DNA from: Pseudovirgaria hyperparasitica
Taxonomy: Eukaryota; Ascomycota; Dothideomycetes; Acrospermales; Acrospermaceae
Assembly (NCBI RefSeq): GCF_010093815.1
Contig: NW_022985549.1
Location: 806,001 to 870,000 of the forward strand
Length of the DNA stretch: 64,000 bases
Direction: 5' to 3'
The stretch's first letter is position 1. The number at the start of each line of letters is the position of its first letter. The position numbers and the translations under genes are program-made. Below the pieces are notes generated by a model. The model had not been told where the DNA came from. It worked only from the letters and a program-made list of their open reading frames with translations, and did no database searches. Of the stretch, positions 42,514 through 53,899 are shown in pieces.

Positions 42514-44790
42514 TCATGTAGGCGCGACCATTAGGAGCGATTCACCCCTCCCTCGATGCATCGACGGGTGTCCAGCTGTGCGCATATGCACAGATTTTGA
42601 TTCCTTATCTGGACTATACGTTCCCTCTGTAGGCTGGATCTGATCAGATTTTGATGCAGAACTTATGGGAGTTGGGGGAGTTGAGTCTGGAGGACCACTA
42701 AGAATCTCAGAAGGTGTGTCAGATGTAAGAGGCAGCTTGGCGAGTGGTGCCATGGGCTTCTCAGGAACTGCCGATTCATGGTCCTTCTGGCTCTCGCTGG
42801 TACCCTTAGCAGCTTTCAAGTCTCGCATCAGATCATCAGTCAATTGAGCTAGTCGTCCTGTTGGGGTTTCTGCATTTTGTTTGTGGCCCTCTTGCGTCAC
42901 CTTAAGTGGCTCAACCAAATCTTGTGTCGTATCCGTCGTATGAGGCACCGCTTGCCTGGGCGTGTCTGATACTTCCTGACGGCAGGATGTCGATCGAGGT
43001 GGATCTACCATTCTTCGCTCGTAGAATAGCATGAACACTCCCGGTGCTTTCAATACAGCTCGTTCATCCTGTGGGCGAACATCCTCGTCACTAAAACTCC
43101 ACCAACGCCCAGACTGATGATCTGTCGTCTCCTCAGGTTTATCTTCAGGACTGACATCGACATGATCATTGGCGTCAGATTTCCCTGTGGATTCGAGTGA
43201 GGATGCATGTTTCTTGTAGCAGACATAATGCCCGTTGTGGTGGCCGAAACCTTGATGCCGTACTACGGCTCGTAGCTCGTACTGGAGTTGCCACCCAAGA
43301 GCTTTGCGTGTTACCTCCTCTTCTGGTAGCATAGACTGCATTGGATCCATCTTCCACAACTGTACAGCATCCTGAGAATCCTTGCTCTCAGCTTCCAAGC
43401 CACCCAACGTCCAGGCTGACATGTCTTGGAAGACTGGGAACTCGACTGGTGAGGTATTCTTTCGCAGTTGCCACGTTTTTTCGTCGAATTCACTCCTATT
43501 GATGTGGATAGCTAATGACTGTGGCGCTCTGGCAATGACAGACTGTTTCGTTTTGAGTGTTTCCGTCCACTTATTCTTTGAAATGCCGCATTTGATGGTC
43601 AGATTCTTGTCGTTCTCCCCAAAGTCTTCTGATTCCAGTAGATCTCTAACAGAATCAAGCCTCGCGCGGGCAGTATTTTCGAATTCGGCTGAAGAAGAGA
43701 GGCCATTCGTAGCACACGTGGCTAGCAATCGTTCCAGGCTTTTTTTGTTCTGCAATAATGTGCACCGAGCACAGTATGTAGGACCCACTTTTTCCAATTT
43801 CATGTACTCGCGAAGTAGGTCCCCAAGCTGAAAAGTATACCATTGCGGAAAGTTCTTCGGGAACTGAGTCATCAGGCAATTAAAACTGACCAGTCTGAGT
43901 CCTTCACAATAACCGCATTCCGTACACATGGTGCGATCTGCGAGTAGACCATCTAGTGGATTCCCATAACGAGCGATGCCTTCTTCCCTTCTATACTGCC
44001 CAGAGGCAAAGCCTTCCATAACTTGTGTTCCCAAAGGTGTCTCAGCTGTTGATCCATCTAGCTCCTTCAGCCCAGCGGACTGCGGACGTGCATGCATAGC
44101 CTCGGCAAGCTCTTTCTCTGTGACATCCATCATCGACCCAAAGTATTCGTGCGCGTCTTGCGGGTTTACGCTGTCCATAGTCTTTAGTTTTTGTGGTGTC
44201 CATAGCGTCTTTTCGTTTGTCTTCGGGTCACTCAAGGTGTCTAGAAGGTCTGCAAGTGTTCCCACCATAGAATCGGGTCCTAATGTATCGAACTCTACGG
44301 TCATGTTTGAAAAAAACCTTCTCACGGACGGGAGGGATGACAGCCCCTATTGGAGGTCAGTAAGATGCAGACCGCGGAGTACATCAGGTAACTGTACCTG
44401 GAGTATGCTGTTCTGATAGCATGAGTTATCAAAATTTCCCAGGCCAGCAGGAACCCCGGTGCTAACATTCGAGCCAAGTAAGAACTTGCTCATGCTTGGG
44501 AGAGGGTTCAATCTGCTTGACCCATATCCTGGTATATGAAGAGACCTCCTGAGTATTATCACGAAGTTCAACAGCGGGCGGGGAGCGTAGACATTTAATA
44601 TCCGCGATGCCAGATCCGCAAGATTGTATAGAAGTCCGTGAACAGTGCTCCCTCGGTGAAAAAAGATACCAGCGCAGATGATGAAAAAGATTGTTGATAA
44701 TATCGATGCAGACATGTTGCGATAACCACTTTCGTTGTCCTGTGGAGGAAGAAGTTGCTTGCGCGCGTGGAAGATATTGGTGTGCTCCAT
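42514..44790 (-). CDS. UBP1: Membrane-anchored ubiquitin C-terminal hydrolase (UBP1 type)
   Basis: Predicted 741 aa cysteine deubiquitinase. The N-terminus carries a membrane helix (about 26-45, MSASILSTIFFIICAGIFF), as in yeast Ubp1, pointing to an ER or mitochondrial outer membrane anchor. The Cys box reads GVPAGLGNFDNSCYQNSILQ (nucleophile C124). A 51-nt intron (44347-44397) follows directly and joins GLSSLPSVRRFF. Later come CTECGYCEGLRL and CARC (likely zinc pairs), LAIHINRSEFDE, and the His box GFGHHNGHYVCYKKH with RWWSFSDEDV. After the catalytic domain (VFMLFYERRM) a Pro/Ser-rich tail of about 160 residues has no known motif. The start at 44790 is the first ATG after a stop-free leader. 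Confidence 0.92.
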
Positions 44791-45172
44791 GTTTGTCTCC
44801 AGTTGTGCTTTCACTTTGGCCACCAAGGGCGGGTGCGATATGTCGAAGCACGTTTCTTATAAAGCATGGAGAGCAAAGCCTCCACCAAAGGAATGGAACA
44901 GCAGAGAGGCGTATGGTAAATTTTGGTCGTCGGCAAAGATTAACAGTGACAAGGAAGCCCGTTCAACAGTGCATGGGCATGCGAGGACAGTGGTTGGGAG
45001 AGCTTGGTAAGGATATCTGATGGATCCGGATCTCACGCGCTAGAAATCCCAGCCCCACGTTACCGATCCCCGCTAAAAATATTCTGGCAACTTATCCCCA
45101 AAACTTCCAGATTCCGCATTGTAGTTCAGAAGCGTTGCGATATATACGTCCACGCAGGTCGTCTTCGCCGCC
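44791..45172. promoter_or_regulatory. Divergent promoter of UBP1 and ALB1
   Basis: 382 bases separate the two divergent start codons. Plus-strand frames here (44735-45010) include a short stretch MSKHVSYKAWRAKPPPKEW without known homology; I leave it uncalled. Confidence 0.55.
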
Positions 45173-45789
45173 ATGGGGAAAACGCCAAAGCCAAAGAGCA
45201 AGAGTCAGTATCTCATTACCTTCTACAATGCGATGAGACTCATCAGGACCTAGAGGTTTCGCTACACTCTCGTGCTGCGCGCCGTGAGACTTCTCCCACC
45301 CTTGCCGGAAACATTGACAAGTCCCTGTTGAACGTACCGCGTGCATCTTCTCCGCGAGATAGAGCTCCACGGCACTCCGTCCTGGCCGCAAATACGTCCG
45401 CCGGCGTATCGAAACGTCCGAAGCGGGGACAGCATACTCGGCATCAGAAGCTGCGAAGGGAGAAGATAAGCCAAAAAGCCGACGAATTTGCCGGGAAACT
45501 AGAGACCAAGACCACACTCAGCGTGAAGAGAGCGAAGAAAATCAAGGAAAGAGCTAAGGCATGGGAGGACGTCAACGATATTGCTACGATCGCACCTGTA
45601 AACAAGTTTGACGCTCTGAGAGATGAAGGCAATAATGGCGAGGACTGGGAAGACATGGACGACGATGAGACGATGCGAGAGGCCAGTAATGTAAAGACAG
45701 CAGACTCCACTGCTAAGAGACAGCCGTTGCCATCTTCAATCACGCCTTCCGTGTCCATAGCTCCTACAGAAGAAGACGAGATACTCTGA
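45173..45789 (+). CDS. ALB1: Ribosome biogenesis protein Alb1
   Basis: Predicted 188 aa basic nuclear shuttling factor. In yeast Alb1 binds Arx1 and Tif6 on late pre-60S particles. The first exon (45173-45203) encodes MGKTPKPKSK, an almost invariant start in this family. A 50-nt intron (45204-45253, GTCAGT..CCTAG) joins to LHSRAARRETSPTLAGNIDK, then LNVPRASSPRDRAPRHSVL and GVSKRPKRGQHTRHQKLRRE. A charged helix follows, KRAKKIKERAKAWEDVND, and an acidic tail (GEDWEDMDDDETM). The intron lies at the same early position expected from keeping the SRAARR motif in frame. The tail is more acidic than I recall for yeast. Confidence 0.85.
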
Positions 45790-46082
45790 TCAACTGCTAC
45801 TTTCAAGTGTTGACCATCTGTCGTCAGATTTACCCCGTCTGGCATCCTTTCAGCATTAGCCACACCGCCGCAGAGCCTTCACGTCACTCCGGTCAGCCCG
45901 TCGAATCACGGACATTAGCATATACGGGGGTCCCAAAGCTATCACCAATGATCAAGCAATTTTGGGGTTATAACGGCTGCTATAAAGACAGCGGTAGCAT
46001 ATACCTAGCCCTGCATGCCTAAGGTGAAGGGGCCATGAAAAGAAGATAGGATGATGAAGGCATGATAGACGACCAGACAAGC

Positions 46083-46730
46083 TCAATTAGAGACAGAGTA
46101 CAACTTGTACGATTCCAGCGAGGTAGACTCAAAGCAAATAGCGCCCTCTGACTTGTTGATCTTGTCGAAGAACGATTTCTCCGTCTGACTAAGCTCTCCT
46201 CCAGTGCACCTCGCCTTACTGATATCGTATTTTGGCTCCGATGCCGTGCCGAAATTGCTAACTTCGATGGATTTGCATTGCCTCGTTGCGAACAAGTACA
46301 GGACTAAGAGTGCGACCTCGGTTTCTCCAGTTGGCCGACCGGAGTTGAGTTTCCACGTGCACGAGACCCTCTGGGCTGACTTCTCGATCGATGTGCGGAT
46401 GAAGTTGGTCGTAGAGACCTGGTTGAGCTTGTTGTCGAAATACTCAACCATAGCCTCTTCGTCCTTCGCAATGCGGATATGCACGTCCTTTGTCTCTGGA
46501 TCGATGGTGACTATCCAATCGTGCGAAGGACATTCTTCAGTCTTTGTAGTGAGGAGATGGCCCGCTCGCTTGTATGATAGTTCGTGGACGGAGACCAGAT
46601 TGTCGAATCGCAGCTCCTCTTTCCACACAGCCATTCGTGTCTCCAGACCGCCGTCATCCTCTGAAGAGGGGTGTGTGTTGTGCTTGTCGAGCCCCGAGTG
46701 CTGACCTGCAGCGTGAATAGATCCGGTCAT
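46083..46730 (-). CDS. Hypothetical protein
   Basis: Intronless 215 aa protein I do not recognise. It is soluble-looking, with mixed charge and no signal peptide: YKRAGHLLTTKTEECPSHDW, IVTIDPETKDVHIRIAKDEE, CTWKLNSGRPTGETEVALLV and SLESYKLYSVSN at the end. The pattern of alternating beta-like segments suggests a folded domain. I start at the ATG at 46730; an upstream in-frame ATG at 46838 would add 36 residues (FPRNPYHSILHPPLHFAIRA) that could only matter if used as a leader. It is convergent with ALB1. Confidence 0.62.
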   Translation of the reverse strand: MTGSIHAAGQHSGLDKHNTHPSSEDDGGLETRMAVWKEELRFDNLVSVHELSYKRAGHLLTTKTEECPSHDWIVTIDPETKDVHIRIAKDEEAMVEYFDNKLNQVSTTNFIRTSIEKSAQRVSCTWKLNSGRPTGETEVALLVLYLFATRQCKSIEVSNFGTASEPKYDISKARCTGGELSQTEKSFFDKINKSEGAICFESTSLESYKLYSVSN

Positions 46731-49700
46731 GGTTTCGAAACGGTCGCTCGATATTATCGTGGATGAATGCGACCTGGCGCGGATTGCAAAGTGTAAAGGT
46801 GGATGGAGAATGGAATGGTATGGGTTCCGAGGAAACAACGACTGTAGATATTAACCCGCGGAAGCCGGAGCAAGCTCCTCTGATATTACATATCCATCTG
46901 CAGCCCACCTAATAAGCCTGTTCGCAAGCTCGGGGCCAGATCTAGGTATCTGGCCAGACCCTTGCACTGGGCCCCGCCTCGCCTCTTGTCAACGGCTTCT
47001 TCAGCCTATCATTTTGCTGCCTCAGCCAGGTTGGCCGCCGTGCCGCCAAAAGCGGGACGACCACGTGGGGCGGCGGGGACTGGCCCCTCCGATCGGGATA
47101 CAGTACAGACTAAAGATGAATACCGATTCACGGAGATGCCGCGAAAACATCTAGGGCTTTGAGTGTCTGTTATCGAAAATCATACTTGCGAGTGGCGACT
47201 TTGTTTGTCGATGGTATGGCCTAGCTTCTGGATATTCATCTTGACTGACTTATTCCGAAATGGGCAAATGCCCGCTGCCTACTTATCAATAATGAACGCT
47301 TGCATCGTAGTCTCCAAACGCGAGACGACAGTACATACATGGTCTGCTCTGAATATTCTATAGTCGATGAGTTTTTAACAATTGTTCACCTCATCTTGTT
47401 CCGTGGTGGACTTCTCGATACTGAGTATTATATTGCAAGATTCATTAGATACGACCAGTCAATCCAACAGTAACAGACATTTATCCAATCTCCTCCTTTC
47501 TCCTTAGTACTGTTTTATAAACATCGTCACTCACAAACTCCTTGGCTGAACATATCTTATCAATCGTTTTATGTATAGAATGTTACCAAGAGGTGTAAAT
47601 CAGTTAATTTAAACCAGAGAAACCCAGATACATGCTACGGACATCGGAAACACTAAGATACAATCTTCAAATTCCTAGATAGGAATCTGTGAGTGGTTTT
47701 CTGTCGACAGTTTGTGCTAGGAGCGCCTGCTGTCATGGACATATGACGTATTGAAGAGCATCTTGTATATGGCTGCGAGAATAAGCATACTCCTGATCAA
47801 GTTGTGCTGAACATCGGGCGACTTGAAGAGCACTCTGGTGATCAGCTCTTACGATTGATATAGCGTATTAGGGCAATGTAGTATGGTAAGCTTCTCCTTG
47901 GGTCATCCGTAACGTCAAAAGAGGGCACATACAAGTCCTTCCAGACTACATCGCGGCTAATCTACGATGTAAATGATGCTACTAACAGGAACTTGAAAAA
48001 GCATGAGTGGTTGACTAGTGATTGGTGTCTATGTAATTCATTGAACAAGTGAGAGCTCGGATTCTAATCACATTCATACCAAGACAGGAAAATCAACAAT
48101 CAAAGACGTCAAAGTTGCAATTAATTCATAGTACAAGATCTCTGTATTTGAATCAAGACGAGAGTGTAATCCATAGATGCAGAAATCAACGGTTCCCTGT
48201 CCTTCCACTTGTTCTCAGTCTATTATAGATCATCTGGCCCTCAGAGAATCTTAGATTATTACCTGCTCTCAAATTCGAACCACATTGTTGACAATGTCCA
48301 AAGGTCTTGCGTAGTAGTCAAATGAGTGTAGTGCCCTGTTCCCAACTGCATAACCCTCAATGTTTTCCCATGGTCCTGCAGAGTTGCCTGCATATCATCG
48401 CCTCTTGTCTTTCAGTATCTTTATGGAAGCAAAGTGTAGTCGACTAGGTAAGGCTCGTAGCCTTCGGACGTCAATGAGTTTTCGAGCGTAGCATAGTGCT
48501 GGGCGCGGTGCTAGACTGCAGGGAAGGTGAGTTTTTAATGACTGCAGTCTCTGGATAGTCCATGACGTGTTTGCTCGGAGCTTACTGATACTGATATACA
48601 TGCATTGGAGGGGCCAATGGTTAGGATGGCATAAGATGATAACTTAATACGACGGCTTATAGACTCATACTATGCCCGTTCGCCTGAAGACTTCGACAAA
48701 GTCCGATCCAACGGTAGCTCGAAATCCGTGAGATACGCGATACGCCTAGCACTCCTTTACGTCCGAGTACCGCTTGAGACATGCTATCGAATATACCCAG
48801 TAGTACCCCTAGCCTCTTAAAGGTTACTCTGAGTTCTAAAAGATCCTTTGAGTGCAGATTACTATCTCGGACACATTCTCTTGCGGGCAGGACCTGAGTA
48901 TATCATAGTTGTTTGTTTCTATCAATGCATCCTCGAGAGTCGAGACTGTAGATTGAAGACTTGTATGTTGGTGGCAGACGACGCTTGGAAGGGCAACACC
49001 GTTCCGTTTACACTTGTGCCACGTCGGTCGATCCGTGACAAACATGCGATCCGTTATATTGTCAAACTGGGTGAAATGCTGTGACTCAGTCTCTTGGTGA
49101 GCGAGCCAGACGAGTTCTGTATTAGGGCTAGCGTCACTTCCATCAGGTCACGTTCTGCGCTAGTCATGTTGATCCGTGCCCGTAAGCGAGATCCACGAAA
49201 ACATATAAAAGCTGGCGACCTCCACCACTTTTTTCTGTTCTTCAGCTCTCTTTGCCTTTTGGTAAGCCACTCCCCTTGGTTGCTATCCACAACCCATCTC
49301 CTCTATATCCGCTGTTGGCTAACACACTTCTACAGGCTTAGATCAAGTGTAGTATCTGTTCTTTTCAGTTTAATCGCTGAAATGTCACTACGGTGACGTT
49401 TACTCGATTTAAACCATTTTTGGACCCAGCTGAGGGACCTCTGGGCTTGCTCATGTCTCTCGGCACCGTGTCGCTTGTACCATTGCACTACCGCAAGCCG
49501 ACGCAACCCTTTTTTCACCGTTGATCGGCCTCAGTGTTGAGCTTCATGGAAGGAAGGCGGCTCTGGGCAGTTGTGAAGCATTCATGATGCACTGGTGTGA
49601 AGTGGTTGAAGTATGAAGTTGGACTGAGAAGAGTGCTTACTGAGGTCTATTGTCATCGGCGTTATATAGATTGTCGAACTACAGTTGTATGGCCGTGATA

Positions 49701-49931
49701 TACCACGTCTTTGAACGTATTGGCGAAGTGCTTCACGTATAGTCATACAAGACCCAATGTCCAAATTTTGCTTAATACATCACTCGACATCTGTTCTTAT
49801 TCTCATCTCTCCTTCCTGCAACCAAGTGGAATCTGCTTGCCGTACTGTCAAGTGAAACGCCCGCAGTGTTCTTGGACTCAAATATATCAAAGCAGGCTCG
49901 TCTCCTTTCCTCACCAACCAAGATCTACAAT
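46731..49931. other. Gene-poor region of 3.2 kb
   Basis: No frame above 100 codons, and none with a recognisable domain. From about 47380 to 48700 the DNA is visibly more AT-rich than the flanking genes. I looked for terminal repeats, transposase or reverse-transcriptase motifs and tRNA folds and found none. It may be a decayed mobile element or simply long regulatory DNA. Confidence 0.5.
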
Positions 49932-50934
49932 ATGGCTTCACGGATGGTCAACCCCAAGATCTTCGAGGACTTGCAGACCCGCGTGGACCAAGATTCTCAA
50001 ATTCAAAAGGTGAGCTTTATTCTAACTACCCCACCAAAGCCTTTCGAGCTTTGGCCTGACGCATTCCAAACAACAGGACCTGAAAGAAACGGTCTCGACC
50101 TTGGAGAAGCAAGGCAAATCCACTCATGCCATCCTTTCTCGAGCCCACTCGACAATCCCCTCAGAGAGTATGTCACGAGTGCTTTATATCGGCCCGGCAA
50201 AACATCACATAGCTAACGCGTAGAAGTCTTGAGCGTCACCTCTTCCGCCGAAGCTTCGATTCGCAATGAGATTGATACAATTAGCAGACTTGCCGAGTCA
50301 GCTTCGAAGCATCCCTACTACAAGTGGAACAATATCTGGTCAAGACACGTGCAGGATACGATCTTTGGGATCCTCTTCTGCGGGTGGCTAGGCGGGTTTG
50401 ACGGCGTCGATGGAGAGGGGAAGCAGGGCCGGCTTCTTACTATCGAGCAAGTTGGTGCGGCCATGAAAGGTCAGACGGGTGTTGAATGTGTCTCGGAAAG
50501 GAGGATATTAACTCATAGTAGTGCCTGTCAATCTCGAGGACCGCGATGCGTTCCATATTACGATCGAGGAGTACCTGCAAGCTTTGATCTCACTCATCGA
50601 CGAACTAGTATGTCTCTCCAGCCTTCTAGACAGTGTCTCCCAAGTATCACTAACCGTAGCACAGGCACGACTTGCACGAAACTCAGTCACGCTTGGTGAT
50701 AACCTGCTTCCGTTGAAGATAAGCCAGTTCATCAAAGATGTGCATGCCGGCTTCCAGATTCTGAACTTGAAGAATGATAGTCTACGTCGCAGGAGTGACG
50801 GCATTAAATACAGGGTAGGGTTTTGCGGACGGTTCGTTAGATCAGCACTGACAATTACATCTGTCTAGGTCAAGGAAGTTGAAGACGTCGTGTATGACCT
50901 CTCATTGAGAAATCTGGTACCGAATGAGCCGTGA
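49932..50934 (+). CDS. TSN: Translin
   Basis: Predicted 239 aa translin, the DNA/RNA-binding octamer subunit that with TRAX forms the C3PO RNase. Six exons are 49932-50009, 50077-50167, 50224-50469, 50519-50607, 50665-50814 and 50869-50934, with introns of 49-67 nt. The order of family motifs is intact: NPKIFEDLQTRVDQDSQIQK, TLEKQGKSTHAILSRAHS, HPYYKWNNIWSRHVQDTIFG, EEYLQALISLIDELARLARN, SVTLGDNLLPLKISQFIKDV, HAGFQILNLKNDSLRRRSDG and VKEVEDVVYDLSLRNLV. Length matches the family. I do not see a TRAX partner in this window. Confidence 0.93.
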
Positions 50935-51284
50935 AGTACCATTTACAATTTCACGAATATTTGAAGCAAAAGGCTTATAGAACGGTGGGGCAACAGAGGC
51001 TTTGAATTGTGATATTGTCGCGGATGGAAAGAGGCCTGGCAGATATCCTGAGTTGATATTGCTGAACCAGCCAAGCGATTTCGATCATGACATAGACATA
51101 TCGAGATCAATCCGAATACATCAATTACCTGTATCCAAGTTGTAGTATAGATGAAACATCTCGCGGAGCTTAAGCACAGACCATCCAAAATCCATCCATC
51201 TTCAATCGCACACCACAACCTCAATCCCATACACTCACTCCACAGCTCGTCAATACACTCTTTCAGTACCTCTCACGCCCAAAG
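50935..51284. other. Intergenic region, translin to GPI11
   Basis: 350 bases between genes on the same strand; pyrimidine-rich just before the GPI11 start. No other feature seen. Confidence 0.55.
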
Positions 51285-52152
51285 ATGAGCACATCATCAA
51301 CAACCACAACCACCAAACCCGCCCTCCCTCAAGACTCCCCCCAACCCACCAACACCCCAATCACCCTCCTCAACACCCCTCTCGCGCAAACATACACTCA
51401 CATCCACCCAATCCTCCTCCTCAGCATCTACACCGCCCGCTTCAGCGCCACCGTCGCCGACCCAGTGTCCAGCCTAAGCCAACTCGCCGTCGTCACGGCC
51501 GTGCTGCAGAGCGTATACGCAGTGACATGCCTCCCGCCGACGAGCGAGGGCAGCGCGACGAAGAACGCAGAGGGGGCATCGAGCGCTAGTAATGGCAGTG
51601 GTGGGAAATGGACGAAGAAGCCTGCGCGCACCGCGACGCGGAAAGGAAGCCTCGGCGCGCGGATCTGGGTACGTGGTCTCCTTTAAACCACCTTGCTACG
51701 TCGGTCTATGCATATGTATACATACATGCTAACAAACCCAAACACAGCCCGCAACCCTCTCCCTCCTCCTCACCCCCCCGCTCGCCCTCCCCCCGCTCAC
51801 CGCCCTCGCAATCCTCCTCGGCGCCCCCCTAACCACGCACTTCCCACACACGCTCCTCCTCAGCCTGCATCTCGCGCTGCTATCCGCCTTTCCCGTGCTC
51901 TACACGCACGGTGTGAGCGCGCGTACGTGGCGCGGGGTGCTGGGGCTTATGAGGCCTGTGGATGAGGTTGTGGGCGGGGCGCTGGGCGCGTTGCTGGGCG
52001 CGTGGCTGGGGTGTGTGCCTGTGCCGTTGGATTGGGATCGCGACTGGCAGGCTTATCCTGTGACGCTTGTGACGGGGGCGTATGTGGGGTATGTTGTTGG
52101 GAAGGTGGCTGGGGGGACGGTGATGAGGGGGTGGGTTGTGTCGTTTGATTAG
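51285..52152 (+). CDS. GPI11: GPI biosynthesis protein Gpi11 (PIG-F)
   Basis: Predicted 262 aa multi-pass ER membrane protein that partners the transferases adding ethanolamine phosphate to GPI anchors. Exon 1 (51285-51668) has a Thr-rich start and two hydrophobic segments (HPILLLSIYTARFSATVADP, LAVVTAVLQSVYAVTCL). A lysine-rich loop follows, KWTKKPARTATRKGS. A 79-nt intron (51669-51747) joins ARIW to PATLSLLLTPPLALPP. The C-terminus carries the family signature GCVPVPLDWDRDWQAYPVTL and GAYVGYVVGKVAGG. The DNA alternates between C-rich and G-rich coding blocks. Confidence 0.9.
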
Positions 52153-52500
52153 GTTGTTTGGAGGGGGGGTGGAAGTGGTTGGAGAAGGGTTTGGAGGATG
52201 GGCGGTGTTGCATGTATATATCGGGTAGTGATTCGTGGAGTGTATGTAGTTACTAGGGTTGTCGAACGCTGGTCACGTAACCTGACGGCGGAGACGTGCA
52301 AATTGAACGCTCAATCAATGCAATTGATGCTTTTTGGTACTGCACATCCAAAGTGTCGCTACCATGCCAGCTCCAAGCTTCGCGAGAAGCAGACAGACAG
52401 ACAAACAGATGCTTCCGGTACACAGAACAGGTCTCAAATTGCGCCATAAACTCCTCCCTTCCCCCCCTTTATGCATAGATAGGCAGATGATCCGTAGCCC
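52153..52500. other. Convergent 3' flank between GPI11 and MRT4
   Basis: 348 bases between convergent genes. A CAGACAGACAGACAAACAGA run lies near 52390-52410. No gene seen. Confidence 0.55.
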
Positions 52501-53571
52501 TCAGATGTCCTTGTACTGAGCCTTCTTCGTCTTCGTCTTTTGCTTCTTCTCCTTCTTCTCCTCCAAATCGTCCAACGTCACCACTTTCGCCACACCCGGG
52601 ACGTCAAACTCGTCGACTTCCTCGTCGTCGTCTACGCCTTGCATCTCGTCGTCGTTGTCGTCACCGTCATCACCCTCACCCTCACCAGCCGACTCCACCT
52701 CAGTCACCTCCTGCGTCTCGGTACTATAATACCTGCAAATCAAAACGAAAATCAGCCCAACGAACCAACCAGCACAGCAAACAGTAAACGCCGGAAAAAA
52801 AAAGAGTGTACTTACGCCCGAACCCGCACGCGAAACTCCGCCATCGCAACCCCAAAAGTCTTCAACAGCGCCGTCTGATAGCTATTCAGCACCTTGCCGC
52901 GCACACACACCGTATACGGCTCATTCAGCGTAACCCTCCCCTTGACCAGCCGCGTCGGCATGCCCCACTTGCGCAGCATGGGCTCGAGGCTGTGCGGCAG
53001 CGGCACGTCGTCTTCGGGCGCGAGCTCGCCGCCGCGCGAGCAGACGGTGCCGGCGGGAACGGTGAAGGTGTGGGTTGCGCGCACGCCGGCGCGGGCGTAG
53101 TCGGTTTCGGCGTAGGCGGCGAAGTGGGCGAGGACGGCGGCGGGTGGGCGCGAGGTGAGGAGGAGGCCCTTGTCGCCGGTGATGTGTTTTGTCAGGTGGC
53201 GCAGGTTGGGCAGGTGTTCGGTTTCGGGGGTGAGGCCGAGGGCGATGGCCATTACTTTTGTTTTGCCGAAGAAGATGCTGGGTTGGGGGGGATGGGTTAG
53301 GAGGGTTGTTTGTGGGTGAATGAATGAATTGGGGCAGTTTGCGTGTGTGATCATTTTGGGCAAATACATGTAAAACTCACCGGCTGTCAGAGAATTCCGC
53401 GCGCACATCCTTGAGATAGGTGTTTCGCATGTGGTTCACCGAGAAGACGAAGATGTACTTGTACTGGTCTGCAGCCTCCTTGATCTTCTCCGCGAGTTGG
53501 AGGTTCAATTCCTTGCCCTTCTTCTCCGTCTTGGAGAGGTGGACGACCTTTGCGCGCTTTGATTTAGGCAT
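52501..53571 (-). CDS. MRT4: mRNA turnover/ribosome assembly factor Mrt4
   Basis: Predicted 294 aa nucleolar paralogue of the stalk protein P0. It holds the P0 site on pre-60S particles and is later exchanged. The start MPKSKRAKVVHLSKTEKKGK is diagnostic, followed by KYIFVFSVNHMRNTYLKDVR. A 103-nt intron (53278-53380) joins to IFFGKTKVMAIALGLTPETE. Further matches are NLRHLTKHITGDKGLLLTSR, THTFTVPAGTV, LRKWGMPTRLVKGRVTLNEP and LLKTFGVAMAEFRVRVRA. An 83-nt intron (52733-52815) leads to YYSTETQEVTEVES and a very acidic tail ending in Lys-rich KKEKKQKTKTKKAQ. The tail makes it longer than yeast Mrt4. Confidence 0.94.
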
Positions 53572-53899
53572 GTCGAGAGTACCACGGACGACGGTGTTCG
53601 ATGTCTATTCTTGAGAGGTGTAGTCGGCGCAGTCTCTGGTCGTTCGTGCTGCTTCGTAGATGGCGCTCGACTGCTCGAATGCAAAAAGTGTATTTCTCTG
53701 AAAAGTTCACCGCCGACTTACCCACATTATTTTTTGCCGACATGCGGGGAGGTTCCGCAGCGCAAATCTCGGCTCCGTAGTAGTTGAGCCACACCTCGGC
53801 GATCCCATCCATCGCTCGACGAGACAGAGACATCTACAATATAGCTAACCTCTAGAGTCAAGCTTCTGCGCTTCCGCAGTGCCCTCCATCTATCAAGCC
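53572..53899. promoter_or_regulatory. Divergent promoter of MRT4 and MDM10
   Basis: Only 328 bases separate the divergent start codons of a ribosome-assembly gene and a mitochondrial outer-membrane gene. No element assigned. Confidence 0.6.

Noticed and set aside
48260-48310. TTCGAA-containing stretch that could be a tRNA T-loop
   Set aside because: The flanking bases do not pair as a T-stem and no acceptor or anticodon arm is present.
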